A stretch of 58,049 nt of DNA, taken from NCBI GenBank assembly GCA_022508465.1, contig JAFLVB010000004.1, positions 1-58,049 on the forward strand, given 5' to 3'. Positions 29,909 to 39,999 of the stretch are shown here, one piece after another. The notes beneath the pieces were generated by a model. That model was given only the letters and a program-made list of their open reading frames with translations. It ran no database searches and was not told where the DNA came from. Source of the DNA: Clostridiales bacterium. GTDB taxonomy: Bacteria > Bacillota > Clostridia > Christensenellales > Pumilibacteraceae. A program made the position numbers and the translations under genes. Every line of letters starts with the position of its first letter. The stretch's first letter is position 1.

Positions 29909-30454
29909 TTAATGTTGCTTCTGTCCCGATTCTGATAAAAATAAGCGCATTTTTTCTTCCGCTTTAATAATTTTGCGCGATATAGTTGATTTATCAATGC
30001 CCGTAGCCTTAGCGCTGTCTCGCACGGTGTAGTCCATAAAGTACTTTTGATATATAAGAAGTTTTTCTTGCTTGTCAAGCACACTCATAGCTAGCTCCAC
30101 AGTCAAGCTTGTCGTCGACTTTTCTGCAACATCAATTGTATCGGACATATCGAAAAGCTCGTCTATATTTGTAGTAGGTTTGATTTTTCGCAAAGTGTTT
30201 AGCGCGGTGTTGTGAACTATCTTGCAAATCCAGGCATAACCGTTGCCGCGTTTAAATCGATGCGCCTTGTTTATAATCTTGATAAAGCTTTCCTGCACGA
30301 CATCTTCGGCAAGAGCCCAATCGCGCATAATGGAGCGTGCTACGGAAAGCATGCGCGACGAAATCAGCCGCGCCAGTTCGTTTAGCGCCGCCTCGTCGCC
30401 GTTTGCAATCCGTGCTATAAGCCTGTTTATACTTTGTATCATTTCTTTCGTCAT
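29909..30454 (-). CDS. ECF-type RNA polymerase sigma factor
   Basis: WALAEDVVQESFIKIINKAHRFKRGNGYAWICKIVHNTALNTLRK. Confidence 0.9.
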   Translation of the reverse strand: MTKEMIQSINRLIARIANGDEAALNELARLISSRMLSVARSIMRDWALAEDVVQESFIKIINKAHRFKRGNGYAWICKIVHNTALNTLRKIKPTTNIDELFDMSDTIDVAEKSTTSLTVELAMSVLDKQEKLLIYQKYFMDYTVRDSAKATGIDKSTISRKIIKAEEKMRLFLSESGQKQH

Positions 30455-30652
30455 GCTAAAGGCAGTATATCAGTAAGACAATTTTGTCAATATTTGCATA
30501 AATGTATTTTTTATGCCTTTAATTATAACACATATCACCGCCGTTTTGTCCCACTTAATTTAAAAAAGTTGAAATTCTTCGACGTAAAAAACATTCCTCC
30601 GCAGGAATTTCATTCCGATACAGCGGAGTATAACTTGCAGGTAATTATAACT

Positions 30653-30686
30653 GTGGGGCTTGCGATTCCTTATCGCAAGCCCCACA
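30653..30686 (-). terminator. Strong hairpin, probable terminator of purF
   Basis: GTGGGGCTTGCGAttccttaTCGCAAGCCCCAC. Confidence 0.55.
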
Positions 30687-30801
30687 AGAGTGCTCTTATT
30701 TTTTTAATTAACTTATTATTGTTAGCTTCTCACCCTTTGCGCGGAAAACATGTTTGTCCTTCCGCTATGCTGCGACACAACCATGGATGCACGTCTCGTT
30801 G

Positions 30802-32208
30802 CTATTCCTTACCATTCCAGCAATAGGTGCACAGCTTGCAGGGAGAAATGCCCACAGACTCAACCATATCGTCAAGGCGATGGAAACCCAGCGACGTGAA
30901 TTTGAGTTGCTTGGAAATCTCTTCCACCATTTCCGCGTAGTTGCGGCTGTCCGGATTGGCGTAATCATCCAGAATCTTGCGGCTAACGTTCGGTCCTTCG
31001 CGGTCCTGAATTATGCGGCGTGTGATAAGATCAAGCTCTGAATCGGCGCGGGAGAAGTTAAGATACTTGCAGCCAAACAACAGAGGCGGACATGCAGGTC
31101 GGATATGAACCTCTTTTGCCCCACTCTTGTATAAAAGCTCGGTCGTTTCCCTAAGCTGGGTGCCGCGAACTATTGAATCGTCAATCAGCAATAGCCTCTG
31201 ATCATGAATGATATCCGGTACCGGAACGAGTTTCATGCGGGCTATAAGGTTGCGCTGGCTCTGCTTTGTAGGCATGAACGAGCGCGGCCATGTCGGCGTA
31301 TACTTGATAAACGGACGTGCAAACGGAATACCCGATTCGTTTGCATAACCGACGGCGTGCGCAGTACCCGAGTCGGGAACACCTGCTACAATATCGGTTT
31401 TTACGTTATCGCGACGAGCAAGCGCCGCACCACAGCGGTAGCGCATTGCCTCAACGTTGATGCCCTCGTATGTCGATGTCGGATAGCCGTAATAAACCCA
31501 CAGGAAGGAACAAATCTTCATTTCTTCCTTAGGCTCCAAGACGGTTTCTACACCCTCGGGAGTCATAAAGACGATTTCGGCCGGCTTAAGCTCTCGATAA
31601 TCGCTGTAGCCGAGGTTGAAGTATGCAAAACTTTCAAACGATACGCAATAGGCACCCTTCTTTTGTCCTATAGCGAGCGGCGTACGACCACGGTAATCCC
31701 TTGCGGCATAAATGCCATCGGGAGTCATGACGAGCATGGACATCGAGCCATCAATCATTTCCTGCGCAAAGCGAATACCTTCGACAATGTCGTTTTTCTG
31801 ATTGATAAGCGCTGCAACCAACTCGGTGGCATTGATAGTTCCGCCACTTGTTTCGAGGAAGTGAGTTCTTCCTGCCTTAAACGCTTGATCGGTAAGCTCG
31901 TCTAAATTATTTATTCTGCCTACCGTAGTAATGGCAAAGCTACCGAGGTGTGATCTCACGAGCAAAGGCTGAGGCTCGCTGTCAGAGATACAACCGATGC
32001 CGAGGTTGCCTTTAAGCTCCAAAAAGTCCTTTTCAAACTTGGTGCGGAAGGGCGAATTTTCTATATTGTGAATGGCACGGTCAAAACCCTTTTCTCCGTA
32101 AACCGCCATTCCTCCTCGCCGTGTGCCGAGATGAGAATGATAGTCTGTTCCGAAGAACAAGTCAAATACACAATCCGATTTGGAAACTACTCCAAAGATA
32201 CCACTCAT
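30802..32208 (-). CDS. purF: Amidophosphoribosyltransferase (PurF family)
   Basis: GIFGVVSKSDC N-terminus; PRPP motif RLLLIDDSIVRGTQLRETTELL; C-terminal CKLCTYCWNGKE. Confidence 0.9.
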   Translation of the reverse strand: MSGIFGVVSKSDCVFDLFFGTDYHSHLGTRRGGMAVYGEKGFDRAIHNIENSPFRTKFEKDFLELKGNLGIGCISDSEPQPLLVRSHLGSFAITTVGRINNLDELTDQAFKAGRTHFLETSGGTINATELVAALINQKNDIVEGIRFAQEMIDGSMSMLVMTPDGIYAARDYRGRTPLAIGQKKGAYCVSFESFAYFNLGYSDYRELKPAEIVFMTPEGVETVLEPKEEMKICSFLWVYYGYPTSTYEGINVEAMRYRCGAALARRDNVKTDIVAGVPDSGTAHAVGYANESGIPFARPFIKYTPTWPRSFMPTKQSQRNLIARMKLVPVPDIIHDQRLLLIDDSIVRGTQLRETTELLYKSGAKEVHIRPACPPLLFGCKYLNFSRADSELDLITRRIIQDREGPNVSRKILDDYANPDSRNYAEMVEEISKQLKFTSLGFHRLDDMVESVGISPCKLCTYCWNGKE

Positions 32209-32237
32209 AAATAATTACCTCTTTTGATAAATGTAAA

Positions 32238-32396
32238 TCGCTTTTGCGACGGCAAATATATTATACCATAAGCAAAGATATTTTTGCGCAGCCGTCAAGG
32301 CATTTGCCATTCGCAGGACTTTAAGGTCCGAGAATAAAAAACCGTTAGGTTTTTACGTCGCTTTTGCGACGGCAAATATGACGGCAAATATATTAT
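32238..32396 (-). repeat. Duplicated promoter-proximal sequence upstream of purF
   Basis: CGCTTTTGCGACGGCAAATAT(ATTATA) occurs at about 32240 and 32353, with a further GACGGCAAATATATTATA. Confidence 0.55.
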
Positions 32397-32603
32397 ACTA
32401 CCCTCTCACAAAAAAATCAATAACATAACTAACTTTTTTTGTGAAAAAAATAGTTAATTGCTTTAGTTTTAAGCTGCCCCCTAAGCCTAACCTTTATAAT
32501 TCGTTTTAGGGCTTATTGGCGTAAGGCGGATGTAATTATTCGTAAGATTTTGTAGTTTTTGCCGAGGTCTATACCAAAAAACTAACTATTTTAATAAAAA
32601 GTA

Positions 32604-32632
32604 TTGACAAAATGCCGATTTAGTAGTATAAT
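32604..32632 (+). promoter_or_regulatory. tmRNA promoter
   Basis: TTGACA-17 nt-TATAAT. Confidence 0.8.
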
Positions 32633-32644
32633 TCTTTCACTTAC

Positions 32645-33009
32645 GGGGGTGTATTGGTTTCGACGGGGTTCTGTAAGGCTGAATATAAGCATGTGGTAGT
32701 GCGGCTACCTTAAAACGCAAATCAAAATAAACGCTAATAATCAAAAAACTGCAAGACCCGCTCTTGCGTTAGCTGCTTAATTTATCTTAGCAGTCGTTAC
32801 ACTGTCTTCCCTGCCGAGGGAGCTGTAATGTCAATCAGGCAGGCTACGGCTGATAAGTAGCGGCCCTCACTTATCAGCGGAATCTTAGGCCATGGGACAT
32901 ATGGATTCGTTTGCTAAAAGTATGTCCTAAGACAATAAGCAAACTAAACATGTAGAAGATTCAGTCAGAGGGATTTCGGAAGGGAGTTCGACTCTCCCCA
33001 CCTCCACCA
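32645..33009 (+). ncRNA. ssrA: tmRNA; predicted tag ANNQKTARPALALAA* (32733-32780)
   Basis: 5' GGGGGTGTATTGGTTTCGACGGGG, 3' GGAGTTCGACTCTCCCCACCTCCACCA, tag reading frame GCT..GCGTTAGCTGCTTAA. Confidence 0.95.
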
Positions 33010-33235
33010 GCAGCGTGACGCTGCACCCATTGTCGCATCACAGCGCAGCGGAAGAGCAAGCTTTATTTCCGCGTAGCAGATGCAGACCATAAATATAAAA
33101 GCTACTCAAAGTAAACCTTTATATTTATTAAACAGGGAACATGCGCAAAAAAGCAGTGGGCGACCCAAGGAGCGCAGTGCTCAGCCGAGCCCAAGGCGAA
33201 CGCCACGAAGTACTGTCCGTTCCCCACCTCCACCA
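33010..33235. repeat. Palindrome-rich repeat after tmRNA ending in a copy of the tmRNA 3' end
   Basis: 33221-33235 TCCCCACCTCCACCA equals 32995-33009; includes GCCGAGCCCAAGGCGAACGCCACGAAGTAC. Confidence 0.8.
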
Positions 33236-33529
33236 CTGAAAATTAATACCCAAAGAGGTGTTATCTTTCGTGTTACAGAGTTCAGCGTTCAAATCACTGT
33301 TCGTGCGCGCAAACGTAGTTTGCGGTTTACCAAGGTTTCCCCTTGAAAACAGAATATCATCATTATATTTATCTCATATTGAAATGCACATTAATATTTA
33401 TATTATATGAATATAGAATGAACGAATCATTAAAATAGAAGCAGGCAAAGGAATAATCTTGAAAAGTAGGCACAATTTATCCCGAAATACTTTATTAATG
33501 TATAACAATAAATTGGAGCAAATGACAAA

Positions 33530-34117
33530 ATGGACGAACTCAAATTTAAAGGAACAGAAACGCAAGTCTGCAAAAAATTAGTTAAAGCAGGAATTGGCAA
33601 AGACGAAAATGAAGCCAAGCAATTCCTTAACAATTTAATAAGAAATAAACAAATACTTTCTGATAGTGAATCAGCAAATATGGAGTATTATTTTTCATCC
33701 GGTAGCTATAACCCTGGAGTTCACTATTTTATGACACCTTCTTATAATTATTATATTAGTGTTAAATTCACAACAATTTTTATCATTGCTACCATATTTG
33801 ACATTACTTTAACAAAAGGCTTTGTCTCATCAGCAACCAGCTTCCTTGGAATTCAAAAACAAGGCATAGTTAAGCTGGACGAAAATAATGGAGAAAAATG
33901 TATAGCAAAACAGACCGCTCTAACAAAAAATAAAATCGGAACCCAAGATATTTTATCAGAAAATAACGGTCAATGTTGCAATAAAAATTTCAAATGTCAA
34001 TTTAATATTGAAGGTATATGCCATTGCGATAATTCAAATATTATAACAATTTATGAGAACTTAACTCAGAAGGGCGTATTTAAAAAGCACGAAAATAAGT
34101 ATAAATTTAACTTCTAA
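33530..34117 (+). CDS. Hypothetical protein with one hydrophobic segment and Cys cluster
   Basis: 195 aa; ISVKFTTIFIIATIFDITLTKGF; CCNKNFKCQFNIEGICHCD. No family recognised. Confidence 0.65.
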   Translation: MDELKFKGTETQVCKKLVKAGIGKDENEAKQFLNNLIRNKQILSDSESANMEYYFSSGSYNPGVHYFMTPSYNYYISVKFTTIFIIATIFDITLTKGFVSSATSFLGIQKQGIVKLDENNGEKCIAKQTALTKNKIGTQDILSENNGQCCNKNFKCQFNIEGICHCDNSNIITIYENLTQKGVFKKHENKYKFNF

Positions 34118-34168
34118 TTGCAAACGTAGTTTGCGTACGCCATTCATTAAATTGATAAAAAATCGATT

Positions 34169-34270
34169 TAGATTACACTTCTACAAGCAGCGTGACGCGG
34201 CCCCCCCAAAATCGCATTTTTACTATGCGGAAACCTAAACATTATTTCCGCGTAGCAAATGCAGATTTGC
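34169..34270. repeat. Degenerate copy of tmRNA tail plus its downstream flank
   Basis: CACTTCTACAAGCAGCGTGACGC vs CACCTCCACCAGCAGCGTGACGC; then TCGCAT..GCGGAA..ATTTCCGCGTAGCARATGCAGA in both. Confidence 0.7.
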
Positions 34271-34359
34271 CACCGACAAGTCCAATAATTAAACCTAACC
34301 GAACAAATAGGAATGTCTAGGTTACTTTTTAAAATCTTAAATTATATAAGGATACACTA

Positions 34360-35799
34360 ATGAAAAAAAGAAAAAAATTTGGCATGTCATTTCTCATGTT
34401 TGCAATTTTTCTTTTGATTTTATCAGTTTTAATTATTGTTGCAAACATACTTTTACAAGAAAATACCGATTGGAAAGCAATTTTAACCAAATTGCTTAAC
34501 GATATATTATCGGTAGCAATTGTCGGCGTTATTGCAACATTTTTTACTAAAATAATTTCCGATAATTTCTTTAAAATCAAACAAAATAACGATAAATTAT
34601 TATCATTTGGAGTTGAAAAAATCGGCGAAGGAAAATCCACCTCTGAGGATATTATAAACTTATTCGGTGATAAGAAAACAAACACCTATCCATCGGAAGT
34701 TAAAATAATGTTCATAACAGGAAACGGCTTTTTTACTAAATTTAAAAAAGATATTATAGAATGTTTGCAAAATTCGGACTGCACTTTAAAAATCCTTTTA
34801 ATGTCCGCTAAAGATGATAATAAGAATTATGTTGGAAGGTGTGAGGCACTTTGTCCACAAAATACAACGTATTACGATCAGCTAATAGTTACAACATTAC
34901 CTATATTAAATTGTATTGCGGAGCAGTTTCCAAACAGGGTTGAAATCCGCTATTATAAAGACGAATATAGATACAATTTTCGTATAGCAAAGTACAGAAT
35001 TAAAGACGGCACGTTTGACAATATGGCTTGGTTAAATGTTCAACCTTTTAATAAAGATGCTGTTGATTTATCCATAGGTTTAACCGGCAGCTGGAATAGT
35101 TCCGATAAAAATTTGGAAGAAAATATGTTTTACCAATTAGATAAAGGATTTGATTTCATTTGGGATAAATATAAACCCGAAACATTACATGATCAAATAA
35201 AAAATATTTTAATAGAAGAAAGTATCATAACTGAAAATGACGACTGGCAAAAGTTCAACTCAAATCATAATAAGTTACCGAAAAATGTAACAGTAAGAAT
35301 GAATATCTATAATTGCGCTAATAGCAACTTTTACAAATATATTGAGTATACTGAATGGAATACAGCTAATGATTGTTGGGTTGCAATTGGCTTTAACCCT
35401 GCAACTTATGATGTAAATGAAATGGATAAAACTAACTCAAAAATATTTGAAGCGTTACAATCAAATTGTGGTAGCTATATTCTTTTGAATCTTTATCCCC
35501 AAGTTTCAGAAAGTATAAACACTTTTGACGAGTTGGATAATGTAAATAAAAAATTCACCCCCGCTCTTTTGAAAATTTTTAATTTGCTTGAATCGCAAAA
35601 TATCAAAACCGTTATTTTTTGGGGTAGGACGGTTTCATATGATGAAAGTTTCGATAAAATATTGAAGAAGATGCAGAAAAAAGGAATTTTATTTAAAACT
35701 GCAAATAACCAAGGATTATTTTATCATCCTGCAAGAGTAGCTATTAAAATCAAAAAGGTTGACAAATCGGATTTTATGTCTTCTTTTAAACTAAATTAA
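34360..35799 (+). CDS. Two-TM protein with PLD-like/DUF5919-like middle region and DUF1643-like C-terminus
   Basis: N-terminal hydrophobic pair; SEVKIMFITGNGFFTKFKKDIIECLQNSDCTLKILLMSA; C-terminal WVAIGFNPATYD...YILLNLYPQ...KTVIFWGRTVSYDES...FYHPARV. Confidence 0.6.
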   Translation: MKKRKKFGMSFLMFAIFLLILSVLIIVANILLQENTDWKAILTKLLNDILSVAIVGVIATFFTKIISDNFFKIKQNNDKLLSFGVEKIGEGKSTSEDIINLFGDKKTNTYPSEVKIMFITGNGFFTKFKKDIIECLQNSDCTLKILLMSAKDDNKNYVGRCEALCPQNTTYYDQLIVTTLPILNCIAEQFPNRVEIRYYKDEYRYNFRIAKYRIKDGTFDNMAWLNVQPFNKDAVDLSIGLTGSWNSSDKNLEENMFYQLDKGFDFIWDKYKPETLHDQIKNILIEESIITENDDWQKFNSNHNKLPKNVTVRMNIYNCANSNFYKYIEYTEWNTANDCWVAIGFNPATYDVNEMDKTNSKIFEALQSNCGSYILLNLYPQVSESINTFDELDNVNKKFTPALLKIFNLLESQNIKTVIFWGRTVSYDESFDKILKKMQKKGILFKTANNQGLFYHPARVAIKIKKVDKSDFMSSFKLN

Positions 35800-35868
35800 T
35801 ATTTCATTAATCTAATTTGATTTACGTTTTAATGCCCTTGCGGACAAAAACTCCACCAATTAACAAGA

Positions 35869-35895
35869 GGATACCATTACGGTATCCCCTTTTAT
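35869..35895 (+). terminator. Intrinsic terminator
   Basis: GGATACCattacGGTATCCCCTTTT. Confidence 0.65.
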
Positions 35896-35897
35896 TA

Positions 35898-36200
35898 TCA
35901 TCGTTTGTTCTTATTCATTGTTTGAAGTAGTTTCAGAATTAAATCACATTCCATTTTATCTAATTTATTCAGTTCTTTTATTATATCTTTGTATTCTACG
36001 GGATATGTCATATCTTCGTCGAAAAATTCTCCGAGCGTTATATTGAAATACTCGCAAAAATTTAATAGGTTTTCAAGTGACGGCATATTGTTTCCATTCT
36101 CGATTTGATTAATGTATTCCGAGCTTTGACCGAGTTCAAAGCTCAATTTTCTTGCGGATATTTTGTGCGCATTTCTAATAGAAAATTCGGGAATTTCCAA
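35898..36200 (-). CDS. XRE family helix-turn-helix regulator
   Basis: ARKLSFELGQSSEYINQIENGNNMPSLENLLNFCEYFNITLGEFF. Confidence 0.85.
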   Translation of the reverse strand: MEIPEFSIRNAHKISARKLSFELGQSSEYINQIENGNNMPSLENLLNFCEYFNITLGEFFDEDMTYPVEYKDIIKELNKLDKMECDLILKLLQTMNKNKR

Positions 36201-36204
36201 TTAT

Positions 36205-36522
36205 TCAATCTGCGTCTTCGCTTAGAGTTTCGAGATAGAAACTTACTGGGCGAAAACCGTCGTTACACGATATCATAGCCGACTTTTTATTCTTCATCCA
36301 GCCGTTATAAAAGTCCTCGCCGCCATAGCTAAGCGTCATAACAAACGGGGAAACACTCTCCCAGGCGCTGTCGCAAAAACCGTTTGGCTTAACCCAGCCG
36401 TTTGCAATAAAGACTTGCCCCACACTCATATCGCAGGCGTGCTCGATAGGGTTCTCGAACTTCTCGATAAGGTCGTCGTATCGCGCCATTCGCATAACGG
36501 TGATTTTTACTTTTTTACTCAA
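36205..36522 (-). CDS. TIGR04076 family protein
   Basis: MSKKVKITVMRMARYDDLIEKFENPIEHACDMSVGQVFIANGWVKPNGFCDSAWESVSPFVMTLSYGG. Confidence 0.75.
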   Translation of the reverse strand: MSKKVKITVMRMARYDDLIEKFENPIEHACDMSVGQVFIANGWVKPNGFCDSAWESVSPFVMTLSYGGEDFYNGWMKNKKSAMISCNDGFRPVSFYLETLSEDAD

Positions 36523-36670
36523 ATCAAAACTCCTTCAAAATAAAAAAATGACCTTTACTCCATACATTATAATATATTCAGCGCTAAATCGCAACTATAT
36601 AATTATATGACTTTTTTGTGCTAACGCTTTTGGTAGATTATTCTAGTCCCGTTAGCTGGAGATAAGATAC

Positions 36671-37729
36671 CTACTTAGTATAAAGTATCGACTTAAATAT
36701 TTCAGGCATATATTTCATTAAAACTTGCTTGTTCTTATCCGTTAGCGCAACAAGCATTATTCCTTCTAACTTCATCAGCTCATTAATATTGTTGGAATTA
36801 AAAATAAGATTCTTAAACCACAGACAAAGATACTCTCCATTATGAATCCATTCAAGATGCTTTACTTCCACCTTTTGTAAATTTGACCATTTTTCTTCAA
36901 TGATATTTTCTCTAAACACCGTAGTTGTACCAATTGAATCCGCATCAACTATAATAACTCTTGAAACATATAATAAAACAAGTAAAAAAATTAACATAAA
37001 AACAAACATAAGACTGCCCCCCGCAATAAATAGCGTATCAAATATCTTATTATTATCAATAGATATCATAATAGCTCCTATTATAAAAGCTATCATGCTT
37101 ATACTAAGAGGAATCGCTGTTATTATTATGGCGCCTTTTCCTACCAAATCTCCATACATAAAGAGCTTAGTTTTTTTCTTTGCCGCCTTTCTTTTTTCCC
37201 TATATAAATCTACTTCCTTCTTATCTAAATCATTTATTTTCACATCTAAATTAGCCTTCATATCATCAGGTAGATATTCTCTCAAAATCTTTCTGTTTTT
37301 CTTGGACGGGACTACCATAACTACACCGGTCGTGGAAGTGACATCTTTAAGGGAAAGGGACATACCCTGATTGTTAAAAAATAAGCATATATAAGCCACG
37401 TTACCGCCTCTTCCTCCGTTTACGCGCCTTATTTCTGTTTTTTGTAAATCAGTCCATCGTTCTTGTTTTAAAGTTACATGGAAAAAAAACGATTTAACAA
37501 TTATTGTTTCAGAATCCAAATAAACAGTTGTTTCATTAATCAATGAAATAACTGCAGAAACAACCAATATTAACGCAATCATGCTAATAATCATACCAGA
37601 TATATAAAGACCATCATTCCCATTGGCAAGACTAAGCAAAATAGCCGCCATTACTCCACATACCAACGAAATTAACATAAACGCGATATAAATACTTTCT
37701 CTAAAACTATGTATTTTAACTTTAGGCAT
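36671..37729 (-). CDS. Membrane protein with duplicated 2-TM + PH-like module
   Basis: Two similar halves: ETIIVKSFFFHVTLKQERWTDLQKTEIRRV..YICLFF and DSIGTTTVFRENIIEEKWSNLQKVEVKHL..YLCLWF. Confidence 0.6.
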   Translation of the reverse strand: MPKVKIHSFRESIYIAFMLISLVCGVMAAILLSLANGNDGLYISGMIISMIALILVVSAVISLINETTVYLDSETIIVKSFFFHVTLKQERWTDLQKTEIRRVNGGRGGNVAYICLFFNNQGMSLSLKDVTSTTGVVMVVPSKKNRKILREYLPDDMKANLDVKINDLDKKEVDLYREKRKAAKKKTKLFMYGDLVGKGAIIITAIPLSISMIAFIIGAIMISIDNNKIFDTLFIAGGSLMFVFMLIFLLVLLYVSRVIIVDADSIGTTTVFRENIIEEKWSNLQKVEVKHLEWIHNGEYLCLWFKNLIFNSNNINELMKLEGIMLVALTDKNKQVLMKYMPEIFKSILYTK

Positions 37730-37950
37730 AGCTAATTTCTCTCCTAATCATATATTGGTCACATTATAATTTTATCTCATTTTACTGATTTTGTCAAGGG
37801 CTGCAAATGAATTTGCACTTAGATACTTCTCTATCATTGATAAGCAGCTAACATTTTATAGAGAGTAAAAAGACCCTACTTTGCTCTATTTTACTTGCAA
37901 AATAAGGTCTAACCTAATTGTTTTTATTATTTCCTACTACTCTAACCTGT

Positions 37951-39474
37951 TTATTCCCACTCGATGGTTGCTGGCGGCTTGGAGGTTATATCGTACACTA
38001 CGCGATTAACCTGCTTAACCTCGTTGACAATGCGGTTGCTGATTTTTTCCAACACGTCAAAGGGGATACGCGCCCAGTCGGCGGTCATTCCGTCCACGCT
38101 GGTAACGCCGCGGAGAGCTATGGTGTAGTCGTAAGTACGCTCGTCGCCCATTACGCCAACGCTGCGAAGATTGGTAAGCACAGTAAAGTACTGCCAAATT
38201 TCGGTATGCAGGTTAGCTTTTTTGATTTCATCTCTATAAATATAGTCGGTCTCGCGCAAAAGGTCGAGCTTGTCCTTAGTTATGTCACCTATAATACGTA
38301 TAGCAAGACCGGGACCGGGGAATGGCTGACGCATAACGATCTCCTCGCTAAGTCCGAGCTCAAAGCCGAGCCTGCGCACTTCGTCCTTAAACAAGTCCCT
38401 AAGCGGCTCAACTATCTCCTTAAAGTCGATAACATCTGGAAGCGCGCCAACATTGTGGTGCGATTTGATTGTTGCCGAATTGCCCTTTCCGCTCTCGATA
38501 ACGTCGGGATATATAGTGCCTTGTACAAGGTAGTCAACCGTACCAATCTTTTTAGCCTCAGCCTCGAATACTCTTATAAATTCCTCGCCTATAATCTTGC
38601 GCTTGCGTTCGGGTTCGGTAACGCCTTGTAGCTTAGTTAAAAATCTCTCCGAAGCGTCAACCTTAATAAGATTCATGCCCATGCCGTCCTTAAAGACTTT
38701 GACAACCTCGTCTGCCTCGTACTTACGAAGCAAACCGTGATCTACAAATATGCAGATAAGGTCGGGGCAAGCCTTGTATACGAGTGTTGCAGCAACCGCG
38801 CTGTCTACGCCGCCGCTGAGCGCACAAAGCACCTTTTTGCCTGCGAGCTTGACCTTAAGCGATTCAATTGCCTCGGCAGCAAAGTTGCCCATAGTCCAAT
38901 CACCGTTAGCACCGCACACTTTATAAAGGAAGTTTTTAAGCATAACCATACCCTTTTGAGTATGCATAACCTCGGGGTGGAATTGCACGCCGTACAACTT
39001 GCGCTCCTCGTTTTCCATAGCCGCAACCGGGCAAGTAGAAGTCTTTGCCGATACGGTAAATCCTGTCGGTAGCTTTTCGATATAATATGTATGGCTCATC
39101 CAACAAACCGAACCGCTCTCTATTCCGTCAAATATAACGCCCTTTTCCTCACACAGGTTCTGCTTGCCGTACTCACGCGGGCCTATTGCAACAGCACCGC
39201 CGTTAAGGTGCGCCATAAGCTGACAGCCATAGCAAATGCCCAAAATGGGTATTCCGAGCGAGAAAATCTCCTTGTCTACCATGGGTGCGCCGCTCTCGGT
39301 TACGCTGTTAGGTCCTCCGGTAAAAATAATACCTATAGGATTCTTTTCCTTAATCTTATCTATGCTTGTGCTAAACGGCAAAAGCTCACAGTAAACATTC
39401 AGTTCACGCACTCTGCGCGCGATAAGCTGATTGTACTGACCTCCAAAATCCAAAACCAATACGGTTTGTCGCAT
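37951..39474 (-). CDS. guaA: GMP synthase (glutamine-hydrolyzing)
   Basis: [60 protein letters not shown]-terminal [10 protein letters not shown]. Confidence 0.97.
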   Translation of the reverse strand: MRQTVLVLDFGGQYNQLIARRVRELNVYCELLPFSTSIDKIKEKNPIGIIFTGGPNSVTESGAPMVDKEIFSLGIPILGICYGCQLMAHLNGGAVAIGPREYGKQNLCEEKGVIFDGIESGSVCWMSHTYYIEKLPTGFTVSAKTSTCPVAAMENEERKLYGVQFHPEVMHTQKGMVMLKNFLYKVCGANGDWTMGNFAAEAIESLKVKLAGKKVLCALSGGVDSAVAATLVYKACPDLICIFVDHGLLRKYEADEVVKVFKDGMGMNLIKVDASERFLTKLQGVTEPERKRKIIGEEFIRVFEAEAKKIGTVDYLVQGTIYPDVIESGKGNSATIKSHHNVGALPDVIDFKEIVEPLRDLFKDEVRRLGFELGLSEEIVMRQPFPGPGLAIRIIGDITKDKLDLLRETDYIYRDEIKKANLHTEIWQYFTVLTNLRSVGVMGDERTYDYTIALRGVTSVDGMTADWARIPFDVLEKISNRIVNEVKQVNRVVYDITSKPPATIEWE

Positions 39475-39569
39475 AATTGCCTCCGAATTCTATTTTTATT
39501 GACATAGTATAGCATTTTGTCAAGTTATATGCAAGTAAATACGAATAATGCAGAAAAATAAATTTTTAC

Positions 39570-39900
39570 CCCCACCACCGCGCCGCTCGTCATTATATTC
39601 CTCGCTCTGCGGAGCCTCCCCCTGCCCCTTTGGGCATAATTAGTACTCTTTAATAAGCGTTCCGTTAGGGGGAGGCCTTTCTTTATTGTTCAATCGCATA
39701 GTAATTACTACCATTACACATCGGTCATAATACGTTGTTCATTGCAAATCTACTGAACTTTAAAAAGAGCCTACCCTTTGGAATTGTTGTTCAGCAGATA
39801 TTGCTTATCAAGGGGGAGGCTGTCCTTAGCCGAGCGAACATCGTGAGCGAACGCCACGAAGTACGAGTGTAGCGTAGTGACTGGTGGGGTAAGTTTGTAA
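39570..39900. repeat. Palindrome-rich intergenic repeat region (copy E)
   Basis: CCCCCACCACCG, GGAGCCTCCCCCT..AGGGGGAGGCC, GAGCCTACCCTTTGGA..TCAAGGGGGAGGCT, GCCGAGCGAACATCGTGAGCGAACGCCACGAAGTAC. Confidence 0.7.
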
Positions 39901-39965
39901 TACAAAAAAATAAAACAAATTTTAAATTTTGATTGTGAAAGAACGATTTAATATGGTTTACTTTA

Positions 39966-39994
39966 TTGATATTTTAAAATAAACGTGCTATAAT
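39966..39994 (+). promoter_or_regulatory. Promoter of candidate ncRNA
   Basis: TTGATA-17 nt-TATAAT. Confidence 0.65.
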
Positions 39995-39999
39995 AATTG

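Noticed and set aside
33080-33346. ORF 33080-33346
   Set aside because: Spans the tmRNA spacer repeat and tail copy; composition reflects the repeat.
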